NCBI RefSeq assembly: GCF_016863335.1
Contig: NZ_BOOR01000082.1
Coordinates: forward strand, 1-44,238
Direction of reading: 5' to 3'
DNA length: 44,238 nt
Source: Planotetraspora thailandica
GTDB taxonomy: Bacteria; Actinomycetota; Actinomycetes; Streptosporangiales; Streptosporangiaceae
Positions 35,020-43,317 of the stretch are shown in pieces; the first letter of the stretch is position 1; every line of letters starts with the position of its first letter. The translations under genes and the position numbers were made by a program. Below the pieces are notes generated by a model, which was not told the DNA's origin, ran no database searches, and saw only the letters and a program-made list of their open reading frames with translations.

Positions 35020-35666
35020 AGCCGGTACCCCGCGCCGACGACGGTCTCGATCAGCGGAGGGTCGCCCAGCTTGCGGCGCATTCTGGCGATGGTGACCCGT
35101 ACGGTGGCGGTGAACGGATCCGCGTGCTCGTCCCACGCGCGTTCCAGCAGGTCCTCGGCGCTGACGACGGCGCCGTCGGCGCCCATCAGAATCTCCAGCA
35201 CGGCCAGCTCCTTCGTGGTCAGCGGGATGACGCGGCCGTCGCGGGTGACGACGCGCCGGGCGGTGTCGAAGGTCAGCCCGGCGCGCCGCAGGACCCGTGG
35301 GGCGTTGTCGGCCCGGCGGGCCAGCGCGCGTATCCGCAACACCAGTTCCGCGAAGACGAACGGCTTGGGCAGGTAGTCGTCGGCGCCGAGCGTCAGGCCG
35401 GCGACCCGGTCGGCCGCCTCCCCGGCGGCGGTCAGCATGAGGATCCGGGCGTGGTTGCCTCCCGCGGCCAAGGCGGTGCACACCTGGTCTCCGTGGACGA
35501 GCGGCAGGTCGCGGTCGAGCACGACCACGTCGTACCGGTTCGTGCCGGCCTTGTGCAGGCCCTCGACCCCGTCGGCCGCGAGGTCCACGGCGATGCCCTG
35601 GTCGCGCAGGCCATCGGCGACCTGTTCGGCCAGCAGCGCTTCGTCCTCGATCAGTAGCACTCGCAC
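35016..35666 (-). CDS. OmpR/PhoB-family response regulator
   Basis: A 216-residue regulator. The receiver domain has the acidic pair at residues 7-9 (IEDEA), the phosphorylation site Asp51 (VVVLDRD) and Lys at LPKPF. The winged-helix DNA-binding domain fills about 130-216 (TTKELAVLEILM, then TVRVTIARMRRKLG and VVGAGYRL). It is translated with the downstream kinase. The likely binding site is the 126-base divergent intergenic region to the lipoprotein/exporter operon. ATG at 35666. Confidence 0.96.
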   Translation of the reverse strand: MRVLLIEDEALLAEQVADGLRDQGIAVDLAADGVEGLHKAGTNRYDVVVLDRDLPLVHGDQVCTALAAGGNHARILMLTAAGEAADRVAGLTLGADDYLPKPFVFAELVLRIRALARRADNAPRVLRRAGLTFDTARRVVTRDGRVIPLTTKELAVLEILMGADGAVVSAEDLLERAWDEHADPFTATVRVTIARMRRKLGDPPLIETVVGAGYRL

Positions 35667-35707
35667 CCTGACAATCCTCCCTGCCCCAGCAGTCTCGGCA
35701 ATGGGGC

Positions 35708-35735
35708 ATTACACCGGCGTTACAAGCGCTGTGAC
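35708..35735. promoter_or_regulatory. Direct repeats in the divergent two-component/exporter promoter
   Basis: ATTAC-N6-GTTAC-N7-GTGAC: three 5-base units spaced about one helical turn apart, in the form GTnAC-n6-GTnAC known for OmpR-type regulators such as AfsQ1. It lies between the response-regulator gene and the lipoprotein operon. It is the best candidate site for the adjacent regulator. Confidence 0.55.
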
Positions 35736-35791
35736 GGTGCCGTTGCGGGCTCGCTGCTCCACTGGACCCACCGGACCAGAGGAGATCGCTG

Positions 35792-36328
35792 ATGAGAAAG
35801 AGATTCCTGGTCGCCTGCCTGCTACCACTCGTGCTGGTCACGGCGGCCGCCTGCTCGAAATCGGATGACGGCAAGGACGTGGCCTCGGTGGACGGCTCCG
35901 CCACACCGAGCGCGACAACGAGCCTGAGCCGGCTCGATCTACTGACCAGATTTTCGCAGTGCATGCGGGAGCACGGCGTGCCGATGACGGACCCGGAGGT
36001 CGACGGCGACATCGTCAGAAGAGGACGCGCCGACAAGGGGGCCGCCGGAGACAAACTGTTCCCTGCGGAGGACGCGTGCAAGCAGTACCTCCCCGCCCAG
36101 GAGACCGGCCCAATGATGGACCTCAAAAAGGAGTTGGCGCTCCAGGAGGCGCGCTGCATGCGGGAGCACGGGGTGGAGAACTTCCCCGACCCGAACCCCG
36201 ACGGCCCTACCCGGATCAGCGACGAGGTCGGGTCCGACCCGGACTTCATGGACGCGAGGGAGTTCTGTCGGGCGCAGTCGGAGGCGAAGTCTGCGTCGCT
36301 CGCGCCGAGCCCTGGAGCCACACGATGA
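35792..36328 (+). CDS. Lipoprotein A, paired CMREHG-motif paralogue
   Basis: A 178-residue lipoprotein (lipobox AAAC; cysteine at about 21). The mature part has two copies of CMREHGV followed by a D-P or F-P-D-P turn, plus ACKQY and FCRAQ. That makes four regularly placed cysteines which may form two disulfides. I do not know a biochemical function for the family. It is the first gene of the exporter operon and overlaps the paralogue by 4 bases (ATGA, 36325-36328). A sensing or substrate-presenting role for the exporter is inferred. Confidence 0.82.
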   Translation: MRKRFLVACLLPLVLVTAAACSKSDDGKDVASVDGSATPSATTSLSRLDLLTRFSQCMREHGVPMTDPEVDGDIVRRGRADKGAAGDKLFPAEDACKQYLPAQETGPMMDLKKELALQEARCMREHGVENFPDPNPDGPTRISDEVGSDPDFMDAREFCRAQSEAKSASLAPSPGATR

Positions 36329-36867
36329 CGACGACAATGAGGAAAAGACTCCTGGTCGTCTGCCTGCTGTCACTGGGGCTGGTCACGGCGGCCGCCTGCT
36401 CGAAATCGGACGACGGCAGGGGCGTGGCCTCGGTGGACGGCTCCGTCGCACCGAGCGCGACGCCGAGCCTCAGCGAGTTGGAGCAGGCAATCAGGTACTC
36501 GCGGTGCATGCGGGAGCACGGCGTACCGATGCCCGACCCGCAGGTCGTCAACGGCAACGTCCGGATGGGGGGAGGGTTCGACAAGGACTCGCTGGGCCCG
36601 GACGTGGGGGCCAGGGCGCAAGAGGCGTGCAAGCAGTACGAGCCCGTCGTGCCCGCCGGCCTGGCCGCGGTGAAGGCGGAGTTGGCCCGCGAGGAGTCGC
36701 GGTGCATGCGGGAGCACGGGGTGGAGAACTTCCCCGACCCTGACGCCGAAGCCCATGTCGACGTCTCCGAGCAGGTCCGCAAGGATCCGCAGTACGACCA
36801 GGCGAAGGCCTTCTGCAGGGAGTACATCCGGTCGTACCGCCCGAGCGCGGAAGCGGTGCCGAGGTGA
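36325..36867 (+). CDS. Lipoprotein B, tandem paralogue of lipoprotein A
   Basis: A 180-residue paralogue of the preceding gene. It has the same signal peptide pattern ([11 protein letters not shown]), the same two [10 protein letters not shown] units, ACKQY and FCREY. DNA around the motifs is nearly identical between copies: TGCATGCGGGAGCACGG recurs four times, at 35960, 36155, 36505 and 36703. This points to recent duplication or gene conversion. The ATG at 36325 overlaps the previous stop. Its own stop overlaps the adaptor GTG (36864-36867). Confidence 0.82.
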   Translation: MTTTMRKRLLVVCLLSLGLVTAAACSKSDDGRGVASVDGSVAPSATPSLSELEQAIRYSRCMREHGVPMPDPQVVNGNVRMGGGFDKDSLGPDVGARAQEACKQYEPVVPAGLAAVKAELAREESRCMREHGVENFPDPDAEAHVDVSEQVRKDPQYDQAKAFCREYIRSYRPSAEAVPR

Positions 36868-37946
36868 CGAACCGATCTGGAGCCCGCCGCCGTCGTGGCC
36901 GGGCCGTGGCGGTGGCCGGGACGGTCGCGCTCGCGGCGGGGGCGGCGACCGTAGCCGCGGTCGGGTTCGGCGGCGATGGCACGGACATGCCGACCGTGGC
37001 GGACCTGCCGCCGGCCACCGCTCAGGTGACCCGGCAGACGATGCTGGACACCGACGAGGTGTCCGGCGATCTCGGCTACGGCGTCACAACCACGCTGGCC
37101 GGCCGGATCGCGGGCGTCGTGACCAAGATGCCGCAGGCCGGCGACCTCATCCGCCGGGGCCGGCCGATCTACCGCGTGGACAACCGGCCGGTGGTGTTGA
37201 TGTACGGCGCGGTCGCCGCGTACCGGACACTCGGCTCGGGTGTCGTCGGCACGGACGTACGGCAACTGGAAGCCAACTTGAAGGCCCTCGGCTACGGCGG
37301 GTTCACGGTGGACAAGACCTACACCTGGAGCACCGCGACTGCGGTGAAGCAATGGCAGAAGGATCTGGGTCTGCCGCAGACCGGCCAGGTCGAGCAGGGA
37401 CGAGTGTTGTTCGCGCCCGGCGTGATCCGGATCGACACCGTCACGGCCGGGGTGAACCAGTCCACCGGAGGCGGAGCGGAAGTGTTGCAGTACACCGGGA
37501 TCAGCCGCGAGGTGACGGCCCGGCTCGAGGTGTCCAAGCAACGGCTGGCCCGCAAAGGCGTCAAGGTGCAGGTCCAGATGCCCGACGGCACGAAGGTGGC
37601 CGGCCGCGTGGAACGGGTCTACTCGGTGGTCGAGCAGCCGGTCGACGCGGGCAGCGACCCGGAGACCTGGATCGAGACCGTCGTCTCGCTGACCGACCCC
37701 AGGGCGGCCGCGGGAATCGAGGCGGCCGTGGTCAACGTGGTCTTCACCGCGTCCGAGCGCAAGGACGTTCTGACCGTGCCCGTCGCGGCGCTGGTGGCGT
37801 TGGCCGAGGGCGGCTACGGCCTCGAGGTCGTCGAGGGGTCCACCACGCACTACATCAAGGTGCAGACCGGCCTGTTCGCGAACGGCCGGGTCGAGGTCAC
37901 CGGCGGCGGATTGACGGAGGGCATGACCGTGGGGATGCCGCGATGA
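36864..37946 (+). CDS. Membrane-fusion adaptor with peptidoglycan-binding domain (MacA-like)
   Basis: A 360-residue HlyD/MacA-like adaptor. One N-terminal membrane helix is at about 14-36. The lipoyl-like part (about 55-120) has [25 protein letters not shown]_binding_1 domain follows (about 126-172: [19 protein letters not shown] then [11 protein letters not shown]). A beta-barrel and a membrane-proximal domain make up the rest ([19 protein letters not shown]). The adaptor couples the permease to the cell wall in Gram-positives. The start GTG at 36864 overlaps the lipoprotein B stop, and the gene overlaps the ATPase by 4 bases (ATGA). Confidence 0.9.
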   Translation: MTNRSGARRRRGRAVAVAGTVALAAGAATVAAVGFGGDGTDMPTVADLPPATAQVTRQTMLDTDEVSGDLGYGVTTTLAGRIAGVVTKMPQAGDLIRRGRPIYRVDNRPVVLMYGAVAAYRTLGSGVVGTDVRQLEANLKALGYGGFTVDKTYTWSTATAVKQWQKDLGLPQTGQVEQGRVLFAPGVIRIDTVTAGVNQSTGGGAEVLQYTGISREVTARLEVSKQRLARKGVKVQVQMPDGTKVAGRVERVYSVVEQPVDAGSDPETWIETVVSLTDPRAAAGIEAAVVNVVFTASERKDVLTVPVAALVALAEGGYGLEVVEGSTTHYIKVQTGLFANGRVEVTGGGLTEGMTVGMPR

Positions 37947-38611
37947 TCGAGTTGACCGACGTGACGAAGGTGTACCCCGGCGACGTCCACGCGCTCGCCG
38001 GCGTCACCCTGACCATCGGCCCCGGCGAGCTGGTCGCCGTGGTCGGCCCGTCCGGCTCGGGCAAGTCCACCATGTTGCACATGCTGGGCACGCTCGACCG
38101 GCCCACCTACGGACGGGTGGTGGTCGACGGCTACGACGTGTCGCGGCTGCCTGACCGGCAGCTGTCGGCGCTGCGCGGGAGCCGGATCGGCTTCGTGTTC
38201 CAGCAGTTCCACCTCGCCGCCGGCGTACCAGCGCTGGACGACGTGGCCGACGGGCTGCTCTACGCGGGCGTTCCGATCAAAGAGCGCAGGCGGCGGGCAT
38301 CGGAGGCCTTGGAGCGGGTCGGGCTCGGCCACCGGCTCGGCCACGAGCCGCACGAGCTGTCCGGCGGGGAGAAGCAGCGGGTCGCGATCGCCCGGGCGGT
38401 GGTCGGCGAACCCGCCCTGCTGCTGGCCGACGAGCCGACCGGCAACCTCGACTCCGCCTCAGGCGATGGCGTCATGGCCGTACTGCGGGAACTGCACGCC
38501 GCCGGCACCACGGTGGTGGTCATCACCCACGACCGGGAGGTCGCCGCGGGCCTCGACCGGCAGGTGCTCATGCGCGACGGCCGAGTCGTCGGCGACACGG
38601 GGGTGGCGTGA
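37943..38611 (+). CDS. MacB-type ABC ATPase (LolD/FtsE-like)
   Basis: A 222-residue ATPase. Walker A is GPSGSGKST (35-43), the Q-loop FVFQQFHL, the signature LSGGEKQRV, Walker [14 protein letters not shown] and the H-loop VITHDRE. It belongs to the MacB/LolD/SalX group that powers mechanotransmission rather than transport through the membrane core. It has 4-base overlaps with both neighbours. Together with the permease it should expel an antimicrobial or lipophilic substrate. Confidence 0.95.
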   Translation: MIELTDVTKVYPGDVHALAGVTLTIGPGELVAVVGPSGSGKSTMLHMLGTLDRPTYGRVVVDGYDVSRLPDRQLSALRGSRIGFVFQQFHLAAGVPALDDVADGLLYAGVPIKERRRRASEALERVGLGHRLGHEPHELSGGEKQRVAIARAVVGEPALLLADEPTGNLDSASGDGVMAVLRELHAAGTTVVVITHDREVAAGLDRQVLMRDGRVVGDTGVA

Positions 38612-39831
38612 CCGTGACCACGTACCAGGGCCGCCCCCGGCTCTCGCCCGCCCGCATGGCGCCACGTGACGTGGCCCGGGTCGGCGCGGCCGGCCTGCGC
38701 ACCCGGCCGGCCCGGGCGCTGCTGTCCGCACTCGGTATCGCGATCGGCATCGCCGCGATGGTCGCCGTGGTGGGCATCTCGTCCTCCTCCCGCGAGGAAT
38801 TGGACCGTCGGCTCGCCGCACTCGGCACGAACCTGCTCACCGTCTCCCCCGGACAGACCTTCGAGGGCCGGAACGCCCAGCTGCCCGCCGAAGCCGAGGC
38901 GATGATCGCGCGGATCGGCCCGGTCACGGCCGTCTCGGCGACCGGGGCGGTCGGCAACGCAAAGGTGTACCGCTCGGACAAGATCCCCAAGGTGGAGACC
39001 AACGGGCTGGCCGTGGTGGCCGCCCGGGTGAGCCTCCCGCAGACCGTCGGCGCGACCCTGCGCAGCGGAGCCTGGCTGAACGGCCTGACCGGCCGGTACC
39101 CGGCGGCGGTGCTCGGCGCCGACGCGGCCGACCGCCTCGGCATCGGCCGGGTCAGTCCACAGGTGGAGATCCTCGTCGGCGGCGAACGGTTCACCGTGAT
39201 CGGCGTGCTCAACCCGGTCGCCCTCGCACCCGAACTGGACACGGGAGTCATGATCGGCTGGCAGATGGCCGCCGACGCGTTCCGCTTCGACGGGCGGGCG
39301 ACGACCGTGTACACCCGGTCGCGGGACAGTCAGGTCGAGGCCGTACGCGCCGTCCTGGCCGCCACAGCCAATCCACAGGCGCCCGGCGACGTGGCGGTGT
39401 CCCGCCCTTCGGACGCGCTTGCCGCGAAGCAGGCGGCCGAGGGCACCCTGAACGGGTTGCTGCTCGGCCTGGGTGCGGTGGCATTGCTCGTCGGCGGTGT
39501 CGGCGTGGCCAACACGATGGTCATCTCGGTGCTGGAACGCCGGGCCGAAATCGGCCTGCGCCGTTCGCTCGGCGCCACCCGAGGGCAGATCCGGATCCAG
39601 TTCCTCGCCGAATCGCTCCTGCTGGCCACGCTCGGCGGCGTGGGCGGGGTGCTGCTGGGCGTCGCAGTCACCACCGGATACGCCACCTACCAGAGCTGGC
39701 CGGCCGTCGTACCGGCCTGGGCGACAGGGGGCGCACTCGCCGCCACCGTACTCATCGGCGGCGTCGCCGGGCTCTACCCCGCGGTCCGCGCGGCCCGGCT
39801 GTCCCCGACCGAAGCACTGGCCACACCGTGA
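38608..39831 (+). CDS. MacB/FtsX-family permease
   Basis: A 407-residue permease with four membrane helices. TM1 is at about 37-57. A large MacB_PCD extracytoplasmic domain (about 60-275) follows. TMs 2-4 are in the last 130 residues ([52 protein letters not shown]). Typical marks are [34 protein letters not shown] and the end [19 protein letters not shown] at 38608 overlaps the ATPase stop. It works with the adjacent ATPase and adaptor. Confidence 0.95.
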   Translation: MTVTTYQGRPRLSPARMAPRDVARVGAAGLRTRPARALLSALGIAIGIAAMVAVVGISSSSREELDRRLAALGTNLLTVSPGQTFEGRNAQLPAEAEAMIARIGPVTAVSATGAVGNAKVYRSDKIPKVETNGLAVVAARVSLPQTVGATLRSGAWLNGLTGRYPAAVLGADAADRLGIGRVSPQVEILVGGERFTVIGVLNPVALAPELDTGVMIGWQMAADAFRFDGRATTVYTRSRDSQVEAVRAVLAATANPQAPGDVAVSRPSDALAAKQAAEGTLNGLLLGLGAVALLVGGVGVANTMVISVLERRAEIGLRRSLGATRGQIRIQFLAESLLLATLGGVGGVLLGVAVTTGYATYQSWPAVVPAWATGGALAATVLIGGVAGLYPAVRAARLSPTEALATP

Positions 39832-40340
39832 TCTTGATACGGCACACTTTCCACGTGACCGAGCCCTCCCCCCAACTCGTCCGTCAGACAGCACGTCCTC
39901 TTCGCCGGCTCACGGCCGGAGTCATCGACACGGTCGTCGTGCTCCTGCTCACCTTCGTTGCCGCGATCTTCATCGCGAGCTCCTCCGCGCTCGCCGACGA
40001 CTCCTCAATCGCGAATCCATGGGGCAGCGATCCCATTGTCTGGGCGATCGGCGCAGCTCAGATTCTCCTCGGCGTCTTGTACTACGGCCTGGCACATGCA
40101 CAGTGGGGACAGACGATCGGCAAGCGAGTGGTGAAGATCAAGGTCGTGTCCGTCTCCACCGGACAGGTACCGGCGTTCGGCCAGGCCGCGATTCGGGCGC
40201 TCTTCTTTCTCGGCGCACCGCTGGTCCCTTACGTCGGCTGGCTGCTAGCCCTGGTCGACCTCACCTGGATGGGCCTGGACGGCCGTCATCAGTGCCTCCA
40301 CGACAGGCTCGTACGGACAATCGTGATCAAGAAGCCTTGA
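39828..40340 (+). CDS. RDD-family membrane protein
   Basis: A 170-residue RDD protein with three or four membrane helices. The motif arginine/aspartate pair is in RRLTAGVIDTVVVLLL, and GQTIGKRVVKIKVVSV is the conserved loop; the C terminus is LHDRLVRTIVI. RDD proteins are of unknown transport function. GTG at 39828 overlaps the permease stop (GTGA), making it the sixth gene of the exporter operon; a GTG at 39855 is an alternative start. It converges with the next gene (11-base gap). Confidence 0.85.
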   Translation: MILIRHTFHVTEPSPQLVRQTARPLRRLTAGVIDTVVVLLLTFVAAIFIASSSALADDSSIANPWGSDPIVWAIGAAQILLGVLYYGLAHAQWGQTIGKRVVKIKVVSVSTGQVPAFGQAAIRALFFLGAPLVPYVGWLLALVDLTWMGLDGRHQCLHDRLVRTIVIKKP

Positions 40341-40351
40341 GGCGCGCGGGG

Positions 40352-40780
40352 TCAGCAGGGCATGGCCCGAGCGTGCTGCTCGGAAAGGGTCGCCCATCGG
40401 CTGACGCCACGTGCCTGGTCGCCAAGTGGCCACGGGGAATGCGCACTCACCTGCATGTCCCTCCAGCCGTCGTCTCCTGCTTGGACCACGGGAAGCTCGC
40501 CACCACCACGTTCGATGAGCACCAGAGCTGTGGCGATGAAGCCATCCATGAGCGAATGCAGAATCGGATGGTTCGAACGCTCGTAACGCGCGACAAGTGC
40601 CCCCACGAACGACGTGAAGGCGACCATGTCGACCTCGCACTCGTCGTTTTCCATGGGGCCGAGCCCCGTCGGCAAACCCGCCAAGGGTGCCAGCGCCTCC
40701 GCGGAACGAACGAACAGGCCGGCCACTCCGTTCGAAGGATTCCAGAGGACGTGATCGCCAACTTGGAAGTACTGGCTCAT
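40352..40780 (-). CDS. DUF6086-like small protein
   Basis: A 142-residue soluble protein. The N-terminal SQYFQVGDHVLWNPSN and the GPMENDECEVD turn, followed by the MVAFTSFVGALVARYERSNH helix, match a family I know as DUF6086 in actinomycetes; this is from memory. The C-terminal 40 residues look variable. Function is unknown. Such small proteins often sit among polymorphic-toxin immunity genes. ATG at 40780. Confidence 0.65.
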   Translation of the reverse strand: MSQYFQVGDHVLWNPSNGVAGLFVRSAEALAPLAGLPTGLGPMENDECEVDMVAFTSFVGALVARYERSNHPILHSLMDGFIATALVLIERGGGELPVVQAGDDGWRDMQVSAHSPWPLGDQARGVSRWATLSEQHARAMPC

Positions 40781-40819
40781 GGTTCTCCCAACGCATCCGT
40801 TGTCGACACGTCGGACGAG

Positions 40820-41182
40820 CTATTCGTCGTCCGGGTACATCCATGGCTCAATGATCCATGGATCGGACATGGATGATCGCCAGGCGACAAAGCCGGCAGG
40901 CAGCGTGGCCGTTTCACCCACGCAGGGGTCTCGGGCGACCAGGTGGCTGATATGCAAGACCATCAAGTTGCTGTCGTCGCCGTCCGTCTCGCCATCGCCG
41001 ACCAGCCAATCGTTCTCATCGTCATGGACCACCACGAGAGCCGGCGACTGACCACTCGCCACCCGACGGTTAACGACCGCTCCAAGACCGACAGGGAACG
41101 TCCCACCCGGGAACGGGAAGTCATGGCGACGAACAATTTCACTCAGGACCGAAGTTTCCAGTCCGCCGGAACGCGGCGACAC
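40820..41182 (-). CDS. DUF2185/Imm33-like small protein
   Basis: A 120-residue protein. The core ALVVVHDDENDWLVGDGE is followed by LMVLHISHLVARDP, and the end LPAGFVAWRSSMSDPW follows. These are the pattern of DUF2185 (Imm33-like) proteins, which occur as immunity genes. The only clear in-frame start is GTG at 41182, which overlaps the terminator stem of the haloperoxidase gene by two bases. The start is therefore uncertain. It lies 39 bases upstream of the DUF6086-like gene on the same strand. Confidence 0.6.
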   Translation of the reverse strand: MSPRSGGLETSVLSEIVRRHDFPFPGGTFPVGLGAVVNRRVASGQSPALVVVHDDENDWLVGDGETDGDDSNLMVLHISHLVARDPCVGETATLPAGFVAWRSSMSDPWIIEPWMYPDDE

Positions 41183-41213
41183 CGGCCGAGCGTCTGGTCG
41201 ACGCTCGGCCGGT
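41181..41213. terminator. Strong hairpin downstream of the haloperoxidase gene
   Basis: ACCGGCCGAGCGT, loop CTGGTCG, ACGCTCGGCCGGT: a perfect 13-base-pair stem and 7-base loop. It lies 21 bases past the haloperoxidase stop and should end its transcript. Confidence 0.75.
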
Positions 41214-41234
41214 GATGCGTGATGCCGGGGATCA

Positions 41235-42539
41235 TTACCTCTTCGGCTTGAAATAGCGCGTGACCATGTAGTCGGTGACCTGCCTGCCGATCTTCGCGCC
41301 CTGTATGTCGGCCGTGCGGGTGTGGATGCCGCCCCAGATGCGGGCGTTGATGACCTCGTCGACCGCCTGCGAGAAGCTGCTGAAGTGCCTGGTGGTACCC
41401 GAGTCGGCGCTGTACCCGCTGAAGGGGATGTCGTCCCGGCCGAAGAAGTTCCTCAACGCCGACATGCTCGCCGCGGTGAAGCAGGTGTGCCCAGACGTGA
41501 AGTCGGGGTGCGGCGGCGTGACGAGCAACGGCATCCAGGTGGGGTCGGCCACCGTCTCCGGATTGCCGTCGGTGTCGGCCAGCTGGATCGCGGTGACCGG
41601 CCGCCAGAAGGTCCACGCCGCCTTCTCGTTGTAGCAGGCGATCGTGGCATCGGCTTCAGCCAAATCGACCATCGCGAACATCCGCGACGTCTGGAGAGCG
41701 TTCAGTCGCTGCGTCGTCGCGAGCTGCCGCTTGATCTCCCATTCGGCCAGATGCCGGTCATGCCACCAGATCGCGGCTTGCGTCTGGTCGACGGTCCTGA
41801 CCGTGCTGGTCACCGAGCCGATCGTCTTGACCTCGTTGAAGTCCCGGGCGTACTGGCTGCTGGTGAGCGCCGGCGGGCCGGACGTGCGGAACATGGACGC
41901 GCTGGGGATGAGGAACGGTTTGAGGTAACCGACCCACGCCCCATCGTTGGCCATCGTGGGAGGCGTCGGCCGCCACTGTCCAGGCTGGGTGCCGACGGGC
42001 CAGGTCTGGCTTCCGAACGCTCCGTCGTTCTTCCGCGCAGCGATCATGGCGGAGGCCGCCTGATCGCCCACAGTGATTCCGCGGCGCTTCGCGGGACCGT
42101 CGGGGATCTCGGCCAGCGACTCGTCGTACTGCGTCTTCAACCTCGCCTGCTGCGCCGGGAACAACTCGTTCAGCACGCGGAAGGCCGCAGTCGCGACGGC
42201 TGCGTCCGTCGACGTGTTTCCCTTGACGGCCGGTGCAGTCAGGTACGGCTGGTAGGGAGTGCCGGCGATTGCGTTCACCGCGTCGTAAACGGCTCCGTGG
42301 ACCATCGCGAAACTACGCGCCTGGACCTGCGGCTGCTGACCGGCGATGTCCCAGATCGCTGTCTGGGCATTGCGGTCCCAGACGATGACGGCATTGTCGG
42401 CCTTTTTCGAATCAGACGCGTACGCGACTGACGTGCCGGATCCAACCGGCACCCCGGCAACGACGACTCCGGCGACGGCTAACCAAACGGCCTTGCGTCG
42501 CACGACAGCCGTCCAGCCCGTATTAGGTGATTTAGGCAT
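41235..42539 (-). CDS. Secreted vanadium-dependent haloperoxidase/PAP2-family protein
   Basis: A 434-residue exported protein with a signal peptide to about 41. The C-terminal PAP2-like helical domain has the vanadate-site motifs: Lys306 and Arg313 (KX6RP), TSGH (348-351) and Arg400-x5-His406. These residues match vanadium haloperoxidases and acid phosphatases. The exact substrate cannot be told, and the wider family includes non-peroxidase phosphatases. ATG at 42539. A terminator follows the gene. It has no recognised partner gene. Confidence 0.87.
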   Translation of the reverse strand: MPKSPNTGWTAVVRRKAVWLAVAGVVVAGVPVGSGTSVAYASDSKKADNAVIVWDRNAQTAIWDIAGQQPQVQARSFAMVHGAVYDAVNAIAGTPYQPYLTAPAVKGNTSTDAAVATAAFRVLNELFPAQQARLKTQYDESLAEIPDGPAKRRGITVGDQAASAMIAARKNDGAFGSQTWPVGTQPGQWRPTPPTMANDGAWVGYLKPFLIPSASMFRTSGPPALTSSQYARDFNEVKTIGSVTSTVRTVDQTQAAIWWHDRHLAEWEIKRQLATTQRLNALQTSRMFAMVDLAEADATIACYNEKAAWTFWRPVTAIQLADTDGNPETVADPTWMPLLVTPPHPDFTSGHTCFTAASMSALRNFFGRDDIPFSGYSADSGTTRHFSSFSQAVDEVINARIWGGIHTRTADIQGAKIGRQVTDYMVTRYFKPKR

Positions 42540-43149
42540 GTGGGCAAACTACTATGCCCGTCACAGCCGTTACAGTGACCAAATGGTCGAAAAGTCGATA
42601 ATGGCGTAACCGAAAACAAGGTCCCCGCCGATACGCGGACCGGTCGCGTCTTCTGGCCTCGTGGACGGCATTCAGCGGCTACCTGAAGGCCGTCTCGAGT
42701 TTGCCCACCGAGTCAACCGCCACGACCGCGATCAGGAGATCTGCCTGGTCATCGACCATGATCCCCCGCAGTCGGTGCCCGTCAGCCTCGAATTTTCTTG
42801 TCCGATAATCAGGAGCTTTCCGTGGCCGCCGGCAAATTGGCCCCGCCACTATCCGACGCGACGATGCTTGTCCAGCCCATGGAACGAGCCAATTGCTCCT
42901 TGTGAAAGGAAGCCGGGATCTCAGACGCCATCTCCTTTGGTTGCGTTGCCGTACGAGAGACGTGTTCAAGCACGTACGGAGACCAGGAAGAAGGAGTTCA
43001 GGCATCCGACCAGGGACCCCGGTCGAGTTCTGCCCCGGCCCAGTGGCGTTGGCAGTCGCACGGGCACCGAGAAGACCCAGCGCTTGACGTCCATGTACTT
43101 CTCGTCGCCCACGAAGACGTTCCACGTGACAAGAGCCGGGTCGTGCTTG
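42540..43149. other. About 600 bases without a recognised gene
   Basis: No open frame here has a family match. Frames on both strands are of low quality. One minus-strand segment (about 42679-42800) ends with LLIAVVAVDSVGKLETAFR and looks like the C terminus of a decayed gene. The stretch abuts a transposase remnant, so it may be remnant DNA from a past insertion. The promoter of the haloperoxidase should lie in the first 100 bases. Confidence 0.4.
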
Positions 43150-43277
43150 TGCCCGCTGATTGTGCTGAGCTGCCAGGTGGCGGCGGTCCAGATCATGGCT
43201 TCGTGGGTGGCTGGGAGGGTCTCGCAGTCGCGCACGAGGCGGCGGAACTCGGTCAGCCAGGCGGAGGAGCGGCTGTC
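43150..43277 (-). pseudogene. Remnant of an IS5-like transposase C terminus
   Basis: A minus-strand fragment reads AWLTEFRRLVRDCETLPATH then EAMIWTAATWQL. This is the C-terminal end of IS5/IS427-type DDE transposases (pattern AWL..RRLVRDYE..P..HEAMI). The DDE catalytic core and both ends of an element are absent. The fragment runs out at both sides with no long frame. It is a leftover of an old insertion, next to the gene-poor stretch. Confidence 0.7.
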
Positions 43278-43317
43278 ACACAGCGCGCCACCACCGGCAG
43301 CGCATGCGCGGCGGGTG

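Noticed and set aside
36246-37850. A minus-strand open frame opposite the lipoprotein and adaptor genes.
   Set aside because: It has no ribosome binding site and is His/Arg/Gly-rich shadow sequence. The plus-strand genes are linked by overlaps and carry clear domains.
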